A stretch of 64,000 nt of DNA from Methanofervidicoccus sp. A16 (GCF_003351865.1 NZ_CP022242.1:558001-622000); one strand, 5' to 3'; positions 47,727-56,500 are shown, counted from the stretch's first letter. Translations and numbers: made by a program. The notes: generated by a model not told the origin, from the sequence alone.

Positions 47727-48218
47727 ACCTTAGTTCCCATTAAGATTGTGATTAGAAGAATAATAAAAAATAATAAAAATCTTACCCTAGTTCCCATCAA
47801 AAGAATAGTTTAAAAGATTAATAAAGATAATAATTATAAAATAATAAAAATAATAAAGAAAAGATTTTAAAATAAAAACTTCTATAATCTCAGGTATACC
47901 ATTTTAAAAAGAAGATTGAAGGAGAATTTCGGAAAGATCTCGGAATATTTTAATGATTCTTATTTTCATAGTTTCTTTTAATCACTACTGATGGAAACTA
48001 AGGTAGTAATCCTAACTAGTTTCTCCAGTGTCCAATATAGAAAGAAAGAGTTATTTTATTTTTTACCTTTTATTAATTTCCTCTTAAACTTTTATTATTT
48101 TTATTATAATTATTATTTTTTAATCACTACTTTGATGGGAACTGGGGTTATTATTCTTATTATAATAATCATTAATTTTTATTATTCTTCTAATCACGAT
48201 CTTGATGGGAACTAAGGT
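47727..48218. mobile_element. Nested MITE-like elements (type 2 core inside an outer pair of ends)
   Basis: The outermost ends, at 47727 and (reversed) 48218, share ACCTTAGTTCCCATYAAGAT and then a GTGATTAGAAGAATAATAAA arm. A second left end at 47784 (ACCCTAGTTCCCATCAAAAG) opens an inner type 2 element whose right end is at 48004. It is followed by the module seen at 24309-24429 and another end at 48148. Part of the type 2 core is deleted here: GGAGAAT runs straight into TTCGGAAAGATC. Confidence 0.65.
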
Positions 48219-48228
48219 TAAAAATCTT

Positions 48229-48500
48229 AAAGAGTAATAATAAAATAATTCTGAAGGAATGGAGATAAAAAAGTTAAATAACCTTAAATTCCCATTCTAA
48301 GTAATGATTTAAATAATAAAAAAGACTGAAAAAAAATGATTAAAATTAATGCTATCTATTAAGAAGAATCTACTTCACTTCCATAGCATCTTAGAGCATT
48401 CCAGGAAATTATCTTTTATTCTGATTTTAATACCCTTCTTTTTATACTTTTATTTTTTATAATTATTATTGTTCTTATCAGAATTTATACGGTAAAAAAG
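48229..48500. mobile_element. MITE-like element, core type 1, with type 3 module in front
   Basis: The inverted type 3 module (48229-48280, ATAATTCTGAAGGAATGGAG) joins directly to a type 1 element beginning ACCTTAAATTCCCATTC at 48281. The core matches 17709-17956 in orientation (CACTTCCATAGCATCTTAG). The right end is degraded (GAATTTATACGGT). The remaining 150 bases to cofG contain only the inverted copy of the GGTAAAAAAC motif. Confidence 0.6.
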
Positions 48501-48653
48501 CAAAATATTATCCTTATCCTCCAATTTACCCAAGTACTGTAAAAGTAGAGCAGGATTCCTATTAATTCCTCTCCTTAAGGGAGTTTTTTACCTTTTACTA
48601 CTTTTTTATTATTCTAATTATTTTTATTATTTTATCATTTTTAAATTATTTTT

Positions 48654-49748
48654 TTATTCATCCCTATAAAAACTGTAGATCTTATCCAAAACCCTCTCAC
48701 TTAACCACTCCCTACTTATATACCTATCGTACACTGGCAACCTCTCCCTCAATTTATAACCTACCTCCTCTGTATACTTCCTTAAGGTTTCAATCTCAGG
48801 CCATGGTGCCTCTGGATTTACATAGTCCTTTGTAATTGGAGACACCCCTCCCCAGTCATCGACACCTGCAAGTAGGAACAACTGCCCAGTCTCCCTGTTC
48901 AGATTAGGTGGCACCTGGATAGATACCTCTGGAGGTAGTATCATCTTGGCTACTAATATCACCTTCAACATCTTGAAAGGTGAAGGTTCTTTGAAGTTCT
49001 CCATAGGGATACCTCTCTTAGATCTGAAGTTCTGGATTATAACCTCCTGGATATGTCCATACCTCTCTGATAACTCCCTAATATCCATAAGGGATCTGAC
49101 TATCTCCTCACTGTTCTCCCCAATACCCACTAAGATACCTGTTGTAAAGGGTATCTTCAACTTACCTGCGTTCTCTATCATCTCTAAACGTTTCTTAGGA
49201 TCTTTACCTGGACTGTTTTTGTGGGCTATGGTATTTATCAACCTCTCACTGGAGTTCTCCAGCATAATACCCATGGAGGCATTAACCTCCTTCAACATCT
49301 TCAACTCCTCGTACTCCAAGAGGCCACAGTTTGTATGAGGTAGTAAGTTGGTGTTGTTGAGGCACCAATCCTCCAGATGATAGAGGTACTCTAAGATACT
49401 CTCGTAACCCATCCTCTTTAACTCCTCCCTTATCTTAGGATGCTCATCCACCCTCTCCCCAAAGGTAAATAGTGCCTCTTTACATCCGTATCTATCTCCC
49501 TTTAGAAGTACCTCCTTAACCTCCCTCTCCCTCATAAGTTTATAATTCTCACTCCTGAAGGTACAGTACCCACAGAAGTTCCTACACCAGTTGCACAATG
49601 GAATAAATACGTTCTTGGAGTAGGTAATATACTTCTTTCCCTTCTCCCTTTCAATAACTAACTTTAAAGTGTTGATAACAGTTGTAGGATCCCTGCACTC
49701 TAAAAAACCTACATAGTCCTCAAAGTGTTTAAATACCTCAGAACTCAT
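48654..49748 (-). CDS. cofG: FO synthase subunit 1 (7,8-didemethyl-8-hydroxy-5-deazariboflavin synthase)
   Basis: A 364-residue radical SAM enzyme that with CofH makes the deazaflavin chromophore of coenzyme F420. The cluster motif is C55-x3-C59-x2-C62 (CRNFCGYC). [12 protein letters not shown] and [18 protein letters not shown] are specific to CofG. The ATG lies inside the 3' end of pyrD, overlapping its stop by 11 bases, so it is the last gene of an rnp2-pyrD-cofG operon. CofH is not in the window. F420 is the main hydride carrier of methanogenesis. Confidence 0.95.
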   Translation of the reverse strand: MSSEVFKHFEDYVGFLECRDPTTVINTLKLVIEREKGKKYITYSKNVFIPLCNWCRNFCGYCTFRSENYKLMREREVKEVLLKGDRYGCKEALFTFGERVDEHPKIREELKRMGYESILEYLYHLEDWCLNNTNLLPHTNCGLLEYEELKMLKEVNASMGIMLENSSERLINTIAHKNSPGKDPKKRLEMIENAGKLKIPFTTGILVGIGENSEEIVRSLMDIRELSERYGHIQEVIIQNFRSKRGIPMENFKEPSPFKMLKVILVAKMILPPEVSIQVPPNLNRETGQLFLLAGVDDWGGVSPITKDYVNPEAPWPEIETLRKYTEEVGYKLRERLPVYDRYISREWLSERVLDKIYSFYRDE

Positions 49749-50655
49749 GGGCCTTCCCCACTATATCCTTTATCTTCAAGTTGTTCTCAATTAGATACTC
49801 CTCCAACTCCCTACATATCTTGTAGAATATATCGTAACCTCTGTAATACACCCCAGTACCTACCTGTACAGCGGTGGCACCTGCCATCATAAATTCAACA
49901 ACATCGTATCCTGTTGTAATACCTCCCACCCCAACTATAGGCACATCTACAACGGTGTATATCTCATAAACGCACCTTATCGCTATAGGTTTTATAGATT
50001 TCCCAGACATACCTCCAAATTTGTTGCCAAGTACAGGCCTACCAGTCTTTATATCTATAACCATCCCTGGACCTAAGGTGTTTATTGCAGTAATGGCATC
50101 TGCACCCCCATCAACCACCGCTATTGCAATCTCCTTTATATCACTTACATTGGGAGTAAGTTTTACCATCACAGGTATATCTACACTATCTTTAACACTT
50201 GAAACCACCTTATAGGATAGATCTGGATCCTGGCCTATCTGAGCACCGTAACCCCCTCCAGCGTGAGGACAGGAGATATTCAACTCTAAAAGATCTACGT
50301 AGGGCTCCATAATCTCTGCCACCTGCGAGAACTCCTTAGGATCCTTCCCGTATATAGAGCCTATAATTTTTACGTCTATCCTCTTTAAATAATCCCTTAT
50401 ACCCTCCAACTCCTTAATATACTCTTTAACTCCAGGGTTTGGTAGTCCCATTGCATTTAGAAATCCCCCCTCAACCTCCACTATAGTTGGATTTCTATGG
50501 CCAGACCTCTTTTCCAGCCCAACAGATTTTGTACATACAGCCCCCGCCCCATTCTTCGCCATCCTCTTCAAAGCAGATCCAGTTTCCCCCATAACCCCCG
50601 CCGCCAGGAATACAGGGTTTTTAAAACATATGCCACACATCTCGATCTTTAACAT
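49738..50655 (-). CDS. pyrD: Dihydroorotate dehydrogenase, class 1B catalytic subunit
   Basis: A 305-residue FMN TIM-barrel enzyme that oxidises dihydroorotate in pyrimidine synthesis. [19 protein letters not shown] contains the class 1 catalytic cysteine. [20 protein letters not shown] and [19 protein letters not shown] are FMN-phosphate-binding blocks. Class 1B enzymes usually work with the PyrK electron-transfer subunit, which is not adjacent. The ATG at 50655 follows the rnp2 stop by only 2 bases and has GGGATAACT. It overlaps cofG downstream. Confidence 0.94.
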   Translation of the reverse strand: MLKIEMCGICFKNPVFLAAGVMGETGSALKRMAKNGAGAVCTKSVGLEKRSGHRNPTIVEVEGGFLNAMGLPNPGVKEYIKELEGIRDYLKRIDVKIIGSIYGKDPKEFSQVAEIMEPYVDLLELNISCPHAGGGYGAQIGQDPDLSYKVVSSVKDSVDIPVMVKLTPNVSDIKEIAIAVVDGGADAITAINTLGPGMVIDIKTGRPVLGNKFGGMSGKSIKPIAIRCVYEIYTVVDVPIVGVGGITTGYDVVEFMMAGATAVQVGTGVYYRGYDIFYKICRELEEYLIENNLKIKDIVGKAHEF

Positions 50656-50657
50656 AG

Positions 50658-51062
50658 TTATCCCTTATTTTTCTTTTCCCTCTTCTTCATCCTTATAACC
50701 TTATAGTACTCTATATGAGGCTCCTTTAAGAATTTCTCCCTGGATTTTTTAATGGAACCAGAAACCCCCAACACTATTATATTTATAGGTTTATCCTTAT
50801 ACTCGTTAAACGTTATCAATGCAGATTTTACAAAATCCACCTCATCCCTCTGCACCCTCAGAAGTCCCTTTGGATGGTTATAACTTATTAACCAGGGATT
50901 ACTCTTTGAGCACCCCCATATACCGTAGTAGTTGATAATCGCAGATCTAACTATTTGAACTACTTCGTTGTTGGATAACTCCTCTGGATATATGATCTTA
51001 AAAGATATGTATCTCTTCTTTTCCCTTAAAGTTGGAGGTAAGGTTTTAAGTGATGTTGTCAT
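50658..51062 (-). CDS. rnp2: Ribonuclease P protein component 2 (Pop5 homologue)
   Basis: A 134-residue Pop5/Rpp14-family protein, the archaeal RNase P subunit that supports 5' processing of tRNA. KKRYISFKIIYPEELSNNEV, INYYGIWGCSKSNPWLI and GLLRVQRDEVDFVKSALITF are family blocks. The C-terminal tail (KKSREKFLKEPHIEYYKVI) is basic. The ATG start at 51062 has AGGTAAGATC. First gene of the rnp2-pyrD-cofG unit; the link to its partners looks like simple housekeeping grouping. Confidence 0.9.
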   Translation of the reverse strand: MTTSLKTLPPTLREKKRYISFKIIYPEELSNNEVVQIVRSAIINYYGIWGCSKSNPWLISYNHPKGLLRVQRDEVDFVKSALITFNEYKDKPINIIVLGVSGSIKKSREKFLKEPHIEYYKVIRMKKREKKNKG

Positions 51063-51104
51063 GATCTTACCTGATGAGTTTTAATATATACTATTATTTT
51101 AAAA

Positions 51105-51165
51105 CTCTAATTCCTCAAGATAGTAATTAAAAGAATAATAAATAATAATAATTATCATAATATAA
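51105..51165. repeat. Solo MITE-like end upstream of rnp2
   Basis: ACTCTAATTCCTCAAGATAG followed by TAATTAAAAGAATAATAAAT resembles one terminal repeat and its arm, with no matching partner nearby. It lies about 45 bases before the rnp2 start, where the promoter should be. Confidence 0.4.
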
Positions 51166-51275
51166 AAAATAAAAGTAATAATTCTTACCTCCTAGGCTAA
51201 ATTATACACTGGAAACTGGTAAAATCCCCTTTAATTATATTTTAAAAACCTTTTCCATATAAAAAGATTAATCTA

Positions 51276-51555
51276 ACCCTAATTCCCATGAAGATTGTGA
51301 TTAGAAGAATAATGAAAATAAATATTATAAAAAATAATAAAAGTTTAAGGGTAATAATAATGTAATCTTACTTCCCATCAAACATAATATAGGAGATATT
51401 CAGAGGATCATTCTCCTTCAATCTTCTTTTTAAAATTTTTTGTATCTAGGATAATGGAAGTTTTTTGTTTTTTAACATTTTTTTATTTTTTTATTTTATT
51501 TTTATAATTATTCTTATTATTCTTTAAAAATTATCATTTTGATGAGAATTAGGGT
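51276..51555. mobile_element. MITE-like element, inverted type 2 core, ending at the guaAA stop codon
   Basis: Left end ACCCTAATTCCCATGAAGAT. The right end, reversed, is ACCCTAATTCTCATCAAAAT and begins on the very next base after the TAA stop of guaAA (51556-51558). The core AGAGGATCATTCTCCTTCAA at about 51398 is the reverse orientation of the type 2 core. A further end-like TTACTTCCCATCAAA lies inside at about 51369. Confidence 0.65.
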
Positions 51556-52110
51556 TTAATCTACTCTACAAACATTACAGAAGTTTTTCAAGATCTCTGG
51601 ACCATACTCGGTATGGGAGACCTCTGGATGGAATTGTACGCCATATATAGGTTTCTCCTTATGTTTCATAGCCTCCACGCTACAGATATCAGAGTATGCT
51701 AAAACTTTGAAATCCTTAGGTGGTACTTTAACCTCATCCCTGTGGGAGGCCCAGGCTGTAAATTCCCTTGGAACATTCTTAAATATATCGTTCTCCTCCT
51801 TTACGTATATCTTAGTGTATGCGTACTCCTCCATCTCCGCCCTTCCAACTACTCCACCATAGGCCTTACATATCAACTGATGCCCCAAACATATACCTAG
51901 TATTGGAACCTTTGCATTCAAGATAATATCTATACACTTCGAAGCCCTCTCGATATCTGGCCCTCCACTTAGTATAATCCCTTTTACCTCTTCTCCAATA
52001 TCTTCGGGAGATATAGTATTAGGAACTACCTTTGAGGGCACCCCTAAGTATCTCAAACTTCTATGTATTCTATGAACGTACTGACCTCCATTGTTTATTA
52101 TCAAAATCAT
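51556..52110 (-). CDS. guaAA: GMP synthase, glutamine amidotransferase subunit
   Basis: A 184-residue class I amidotransferase that supplies ammonia for XMP to GMP conversion. The catalytic triad is visible: Cys74 in LGICLGHQLI, and His and Glu in GVQFHPEVSHTEYG. In archaea the synthetase half (guaAB) is a separate gene, which is not in the window. The longest frame begins at GTG 52119, part of GTGATAAAA, the ribosome binding site for ATG 52110, giving the conserved MILIINNGGQY N terminus. Its stop codon touches the end of a MITE-like element. Confidence 0.93.
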   Translation of the reverse strand: MILIINNGGQYVHRIHRSLRYLGVPSKVVPNTISPEDIGEEVKGIILSGGPDIERASKCIDIILNAKVPILGICLGHQLICKAYGGVVGRAEMEEYAYTKIYVKEENDIFKNVPREFTAWASHRDEVKVPPKDFKVLAYSDICSVEAMKHKEKPIYGVQFHPEVSHTEYGPEILKNFCNVCRVD

Positions 52111-52188
52111 TTTTATCACTTTTAACTTTTTATATAAAATAAAAATAATTATTATTATTATTTTTTATTATTAAAATGAGGTGAGATT

Positions 52189-52467
52189 ATGACTAAGATA
52201 CCCTTTAGAGAACTCTGTGGAAAATCTATAATAGGTAATATGGGAGGTATCATAGGAAAGGTAACAGATGTTGTCTTCGACGAAAATACTGGAAAAATAA
52301 TCTCTTTAGATATAGAACCTTCAGAAAATAGCCCAATACCTTCCTCAGATGAGTACTATAAATTGATACCCTTTAAGATAGTTTTAGGTATAAAAGATGT
52401 AGTAGTAATTGATGAAAGTAAAATAAACAGTGTTAAAATAATAAGTAAAGAAGAGGAAGAGGAGTAA
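52189..52467 (+). CDS. PRC-barrel domain protein
   Basis: A 92-residue protein that is essentially one PRC-barrel: FRELCGKSIIGNMGGIIGKV, then VVFDENTGKIISLDIEPS. Small archaeal PRC-barrel proteins are common, and one family, CdpB, takes part in archaeal cell division with FtsZ. That link is family knowledge and only possible here. The acidic tail (SKEEEEE) is typical of the group. ATG start at 52189 with GAGGTGAGATT. Divergent from guaAA, with its 3' end 3 bases from the convergent flavoprotein. Confidence 0.82.
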   Translation: MTKIPFRELCGKSIIGNMGGIIGKVTDVVFDENTGKIISLDIEPSENSPIPSSDEYYKLIPFKIVLGIKDVVVIDESKINSVKIISKEEEEE

Positions 52468-52470
52468 ATA

Positions 52471-53064
52471 TTATCTAGTACTCTTCAAAGTGTCTAAGAA
52501 TCTCTTTAAGGTTTTCCTTAGAGATCTTAACCCTTCCTCATCCTCTACAACTCCTTCCTTCCCCTTATCTTTTGACCAGAATGTGGAACCTAAGTTGGCT
52601 CCAAAGGATCCCCCTCCTACAGGTATCATCTCGTTTATCATGTAGAAGTCGTGGATGGTTCTTAGTGCAATCTCCTGCCCCCCATTTCTATCTCCCCCTA
52701 CAGCGATACCCATACCTACCTTGTTCTTCAAGATCTTGGGATCCCTTGCAACTATAGCCCTACACCTATCCATCAGTGTTTTCAACTGTCCTGTTATAGT
52801 ACCTTGATATACAGGAGTGCCTATTATTACCCCATCTGCCCATATGAGGTTCTCGTAGAACTCCCCTAAGTCATCTTTGTGGATACATCCCTCCCTCTTT
52901 CTTACACAGTAATCACAGTGGATACAGAATTTTATATCCTTTCTGAAAACTGAGAAGTACCTTACCTCACAACCTTTCTCCTTTAGATACTCCAAGGCGT
53001 AATTGACTAAGTAGTGGGTACCCTGTGGTCTTGGACTACCACTTACACCGAAGATCCTTATCAT
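52471..53064 (-). CDS. Iron-sulfur flavoprotein (Isf-like, FMN reductase family)
   Basis: A 197-residue NADPH-dependent FMN reductase-fold protein. GVSGSPRPQGTHYLV (6-20) binds the FMN phosphate. The compact cluster motif is C47-x2-C50-x2-C53-x6-C60 (CIHCDYCVRKREGC), as in methanogen Isf proteins, which carry a 4Fe-4S cluster and can reduce O2 or H2O2 with electrons from ferredoxin. It follows the ferredoxin by 21 bases and is the last gene of the cdh cluster here, suggesting it exchanges electrons with that ferredoxin or protects the CO dehydrogenase from oxygen. ATG at 53064 after AGGTGTGTATGT. Confidence 0.85.
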   Translation of the reverse strand: MIRIFGVSGSPRPQGTHYLVNYALEYLKEKGCEVRYFSVFRKDIKFCIHCDYCVRKREGCIHKDDLGEFYENLIWADGVIIGTPVYQGTITGQLKTLMDRCRAIVARDPKILKNKVGMGIAVGGDRNGGQEIALRTIHDFYMINEMIPVGGGSFGANLGSTFWSKDKGKEGVVEDEEGLRSLRKTLKRFLDTLKSTR

Positions 53065-53085
53065 ACATACACACCTTAACTGTAA

Positions 53086-53544
53086 TTAATGAAGTATCTC
53101 CTTTATCCCCTCTGAGAGTACCTTTATCAGTTTTTTCCTCTTAGGTTCCTTTATAGCCTCTAGACACTCATCACATATTAACTTTAGAGCCCTATCTCCA
53201 CAGGCCTCCACACAGGCAGGAGTTATCCTCTCCACATCTAGACAGAGGGTACATTTATGGGCAACCTTGTCCTTTGTGAATATGGCTCCAATTGGGCAGG
53301 CTATCTCACACATACTACATCCTATGCATCTGTTCCTATCTACAACTGGTATATTATCTTTAAGATATATTGCATCTACAGGGCAGATATTCATACAGGG
53401 AGCATTTTCACACTGCATACAGAAGATAGGCACTCCCTCCGCCTTCTTTATCCTTGCCACCCCATGTACCTCTTCACATTTAACTACACAGTCGTTGCAC
53501 TTTGAACACTTTGTAGGATCTATTACAACTATCTTAGGATTCAT
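53086..53544 (-). CDS. Polyferredoxin-type 4Fe-4S protein of the CO dehydrogenase cluster
   Basis: A 152-residue ferredoxin of the CooF/HycB-like class with four cysteine clusters: CSKCNDCVVKC, CMQCENAPCMNIC, CIGCSMCEIAC and CTLCLDVERITPACVEAC. It probably carries electrons to and from CdhA. It lies 9 bases after cdhB and 21 before the flavoprotein in the same operon. The arrangement cdhA-cdhB-ferredoxin is known from Methanocaldococcus; the other complex genes (cdhC, cdhD, cdhE) are not in the window. ATG start at 53544 with AAGGTGGTGTA. Confidence 0.9.
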   Translation of the reverse strand: MNPKIVVIDPTKCSKCNDCVVKCEEVHGVARIKKAEGVPIFCMQCENAPCMNICPVDAIYLKDNIPVVDRNRCIGCSMCEIACPIGAIFTKDKVAHKCTLCLDVERITPACVEACGDRALKLICDECLEAIKEPKRKKLIKVLSEGIKEILH

Positions 53545-53553
53545 TACACCACC

Positions 53554-53991
53554 TTAGAGGTTATCTAACAACATCCTAAAACGTTTTATTGCCTCTATAT
53601 GCTCATTATACTCCATATTTGGAAAGGAGTAGCGGGCATTTGGTATATACTTCCCATCGAGAGTTAAGGTTATCGTATTTGAAAAGTTTTTTAGATGAGA
53701 GAGTGCCTGATTTAGGTAGTAGTAGGTTATACCGATGAATATTACTAGATCGTAATCCTCCCTTGTTACCCTCTTTATAATATCTAAGAGGTTCATCTCC
53801 TTAGGTGTGTATATCTTCTTTATATTTAGATCCTCCAGGTATTTAACAGCCTCGCCCCCATTTTCCCCTATTACCAAGAGAGGTTTCTTACTCCTCTTAA
53901 CCATACTAACTGCTATCTTTGTACTTACAACCTCTGCATGGTGTAGATTGGTACCTGCTGTAGGTTGATATGGAATATTCCTTCCCAACAT
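53554..53991 (-). CDS. cdhB: Acetyl-CoA decarbonylase/synthase complex, epsilon subunit
   Basis: A 145-residue CdhB protein that joins two CdhA chains in the CO dehydrogenase component. The N-terminal NIPYQPTAGTNLHHAEVV and the KKPLLVIGENGGEAVKYL block are diagnostic; the fold is DHS-like without catalytic residues. The open frame runs ten codons further to 54021, but GGTGG (53996-54000) points to ATG 53991, which gives the family N terminus. It is 184 bases after cdhA, longer than the other spacings in this cluster, so a second promoter there is possible. Confidence 0.93.
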   Translation of the reverse strand: MLGRNIPYQPTAGTNLHHAEVVSTKIAVSMVKRSKKPLLVIGENGGEAVKYLEDLNIKKIYTPKEMNLLDIIKRVTREDYDLVIFIGITYYYLNQALSHLKNFSNTITLTLDGKYIPNARYSFPNMEYNEHIEAIKRFRMLLDNL

Positions 53992-54175
53992 ACTTCCACC
54001 AGGAAAAAATTTATAAGACAAACCAACATGTCTGCCATATTCTGCCTATAACCCTTTTTAGAGACCTACTAGAGGAAATAATTATTAAAGAGGATCTGTT
54101 TATTTTCTTTAGTTTTGAAGATCTTAAAGATCCATTTTTAATTATTTTTAATTATTATAAAGATTTATATTATTT

Positions 54176-56500
54176 TTAATAAAGTAGAGTAGGCTCCTGA
54201 GGTATCTCTTTCCTTGGTTCCCAACCTTTCTCCTTCAGATACCCCATTATCTTATCCTTCAACATAAATGGTATATCCCTCTCTGTCCTTATGAACTTCT
54301 CCAGATCTGGAGGCATACAGTCGAAGTACTTCTCGTACAATGTTACATAGTGATATACCTTCATACTTCTACCTTTGTTTCCATCGTTAGGTCTCATACA
54401 GAGTTTTGGTATCATACAGAGGCACTCCTTGAAGTTCTCTGCAGCGGTTATCAGATGTTCAGGGGTAGGATCTATCTTTATAACCTTCTTAAGTTTCTTA
54501 TCATACACCTCGAAGTCCTCCCCATCACTTAGGTACAGTCTCCTATACTTTATACCGTGAGGTCCAACTATTATTGGTATCCCCCATCTGTTGAACCCTG
54601 TTGCAATTGCTGCAGCCTTCTGACTCATGGCACCCCAGGCAACACCAACGGCTCCAACTCTATTTAATATGTAATCTGCAACCTGGGCGAAGTTGCCCTC
54701 CAATGGCAACTTGGCGAAGATGTTTGCGATCTTTATGGCGGCACCACTTACATGACAGTTGGATAGACATGGACCTGCATTGATCAGTCCCCCAGCCTTG
54801 AACTCCCCGGGGTACTTCTCATACAGTGTTTTACCGTCCTTATCCTTCCACATCCCTATGGACATAGAGGCACATCCTGCGGCGACTACTATATACTTCC
54901 TCTCAAGTAACTCCTTTGCCATCAGTGCCAACTCCTCCTCCCCATTTGGATAGTTAGTACATCCTGCAAATGCAACAACTCCAGGGATCTCACCGAAAAC
55001 TATCGGTGCCCCTACCTTTCTGATCTCCACATCCTGTATTGGCCCCCTACCTGCCCTTACTCTAAATTCTAAACTGTGATAGAGTTCTCCAACCTTTGTT
55101 ATCATAGATACAAGGGGCAGATCCCTCTCACACTCACTTTCACACCTTCCACAACTGTAGCACCTTTTATAGAGATCTGCAAGTTTTTCAAATCTACCCT
55201 CCTTGGCATCAATTATACTCTCCATCACATCGAAGGAGTTGGGACATACCCTATTACACCAACCACACTCTGTACACTTATTTGCAAGTGCCCTTATTCC
55301 CTCTAGACCTGGGAGACATCTCTCCTTCATACCTCTTCTACTCTTAAATAATATCCTTGCAAGTTCAACTGCCACCTTTCCTACCTTACTCTCATCTAAA
55401 ACCAGCCCAGCCCCCTCCCTTAGTATCCTATTTATGATCTCGTCCTCACTTAGATGGGAGAGATCTTCTAAACCTAGACACATCTTGTCGTTGGTGGCAA
55501 TTACCACAGATCCTGTTTTCTTCGCCTCTTCTAGGATATCCACTCTTATACACTGCTCATCTACTACAATTACATCTGCAACCCCACTCCTTATAAACAT
55601 CAACTGCCTAGATAGTGGCCCTACTATCTTAGCATCACTACTGTATCTGGTGGCATCCAGTGCGGTACAACATATACCACAGACCTCTATCTCCTCCTCC
55701 AACCCCTTCTCTTCCATATAGTCTATTATGTAAGTACTAGGTACTACATTGTGTCCAATACAGAGGATTACAGGCTTATTAGTATCTATACAATTTATGC
55801 CCATATCTACAACAGGTGTCTCAATATCTCCCTTAGGCATACGATACCCAACTATTTGGGCTATATCTCCAACCTCCCTAACTACATCATCTAACATACC
55901 TGCATGGAGTGCCTTACTTTCAAAGTCTAGTACATCCCCCTCCTGTCCTGTATGGGTGGCAGAGAGTAGATGGGTAAGTTGCTCTTCACAGTACTCTAAA
56001 ACCTTCTTTAAATCTCCAAGGGTTTTAACCCTCATTCCTGTTACAGTTCTTATTATAGGGGCCTCCACCTCTATACTGTTGCCGAGATCGATAGGATAGT
56101 CCTTTCCTAACTTCTTTATCAGAGTATCTACCAGATGTCTACAGTGTGCAGCGTGACAGGCAGTTCCAATACAGCATGCCAGTAGTACTGTCCTAGCCTG
56201 TTGTAGTTTCATATCAATTCCACAGGCCCCCTTCTTTCCCTTACTTAGATCACACTTTCCATATGTACAGAGGCAACACATATCACAGATGGGCATATAG
56301 AAGGGCTGGTACCTATTTAGGAGTTTAAAGTCCCAGTATCTTAGATCTGTTACCTTGGGCATAGGGTTGGGACCTTCTAGTTTCAATTCTTTATCAGTCT
56401 CCTCTATAAGTTCTTTTACAGTGATATTTCCCTTAATTTTCAGATTTTTAGATAGAATGGTAGGAGCGATTGCCCTCTTTATGTCTCTTTCAACTCTCAT
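54176..56500 (-). CDS. cdhA: Acetyl-CoA decarbonylase/synthase complex, alpha subunit (CO dehydrogenase)
   Basis: A 774-residue nickel CO dehydrogenase subunit. Cysteines C72, C75, C76, C78, C83 and C92 near the N terminus (ICDMCCLCTYGKC) hold the B and D clusters. A ferredoxin-like insert with CTECGWCNRVCP and CYSCGRCESEC (about 410-450) is specific to the methanogen alpha subunit. GHNVVPSTYI, CCTALDATRYS, FAGCTNYPNGE, AAGCASMSIGMW and NAGPCLSNCHVSGAA contribute C-cluster ligands. It reduces CO2 to CO for acetyl-CoA synthesis. GGTGAAGTTT sets the start at ATG 56500, ten codons inside the longest frame. Confidence 0.97.
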   Translation of the reverse strand: MRVERDIKRAIAPTILSKNLKIKGNITVKELIEETDKELKLEGPNPMPKVTDLRYWDFKLLNRYQPFYMPICDMCCLCTYGKCDLSKGKKGACGIDMKLQQARTVLLACCIGTACHAAHCRHLVDTLIKKLGKDYPIDLGNSIEVEAPIIRTVTGMRVKTLGDLKKVLEYCEEQLTHLLSATHTGQEGDVLDFESKALHAGMLDDVVREVGDIAQIVGYRMPKGDIETPVVDMGINCIDTNKPVILCIGHNVVPSTYIIDYMEEKGLEEEIEVCGICCTALDATRYSSDAKIVGPLSRQLMFIRSGVADVIVVDEQCIRVDILEEAKKTGSVVIATNDKMCLGLEDLSHLSEDEIINRILREGAGLVLDESKVGKVAVELARILFKSRRGMKERCLPGLEGIRALANKCTECGWCNRVCPNSFDVMESIIDAKEGRFEKLADLYKRCYSCGRCESECERDLPLVSMITKVGELYHSLEFRVRAGRGPIQDVEIRKVGAPIVFGEIPGVVAFAGCTNYPNGEEELALMAKELLERKYIVVAAGCASMSIGMWKDKDGKTLYEKYPGEFKAGGLINAGPCLSNCHVSGAAIKIANIFAKLPLEGNFAQVADYILNRVGAVGVAWGAMSQKAAAIATGFNRWGIPIIVGPHGIKYRRLYLSDGEDFEVYDKKLKKVIKIDPTPEHLITAAENFKECLCMIPKLCMRPNDGNKGRSMKVYHYVTLYEKYFDCMPPDLEKFIRTERDIPFMLKDKIMGYLKEKGWEPRKEIPQEPTLLY

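Noticed and set aside
53970-54179. Plus-strand frame between cdhB and cdhA
   Set aside because: It is antisense to the cdhB start region, has no start signal and is low-complexity. The gap is better explained as an operon spacer.
55203-55721. 172-codon antisense frame in cdhA
   Set aside because: It lies entirely within cdhA in the opposite direction. Long antisense frames are common here because the codon use avoids stops on the other strand.
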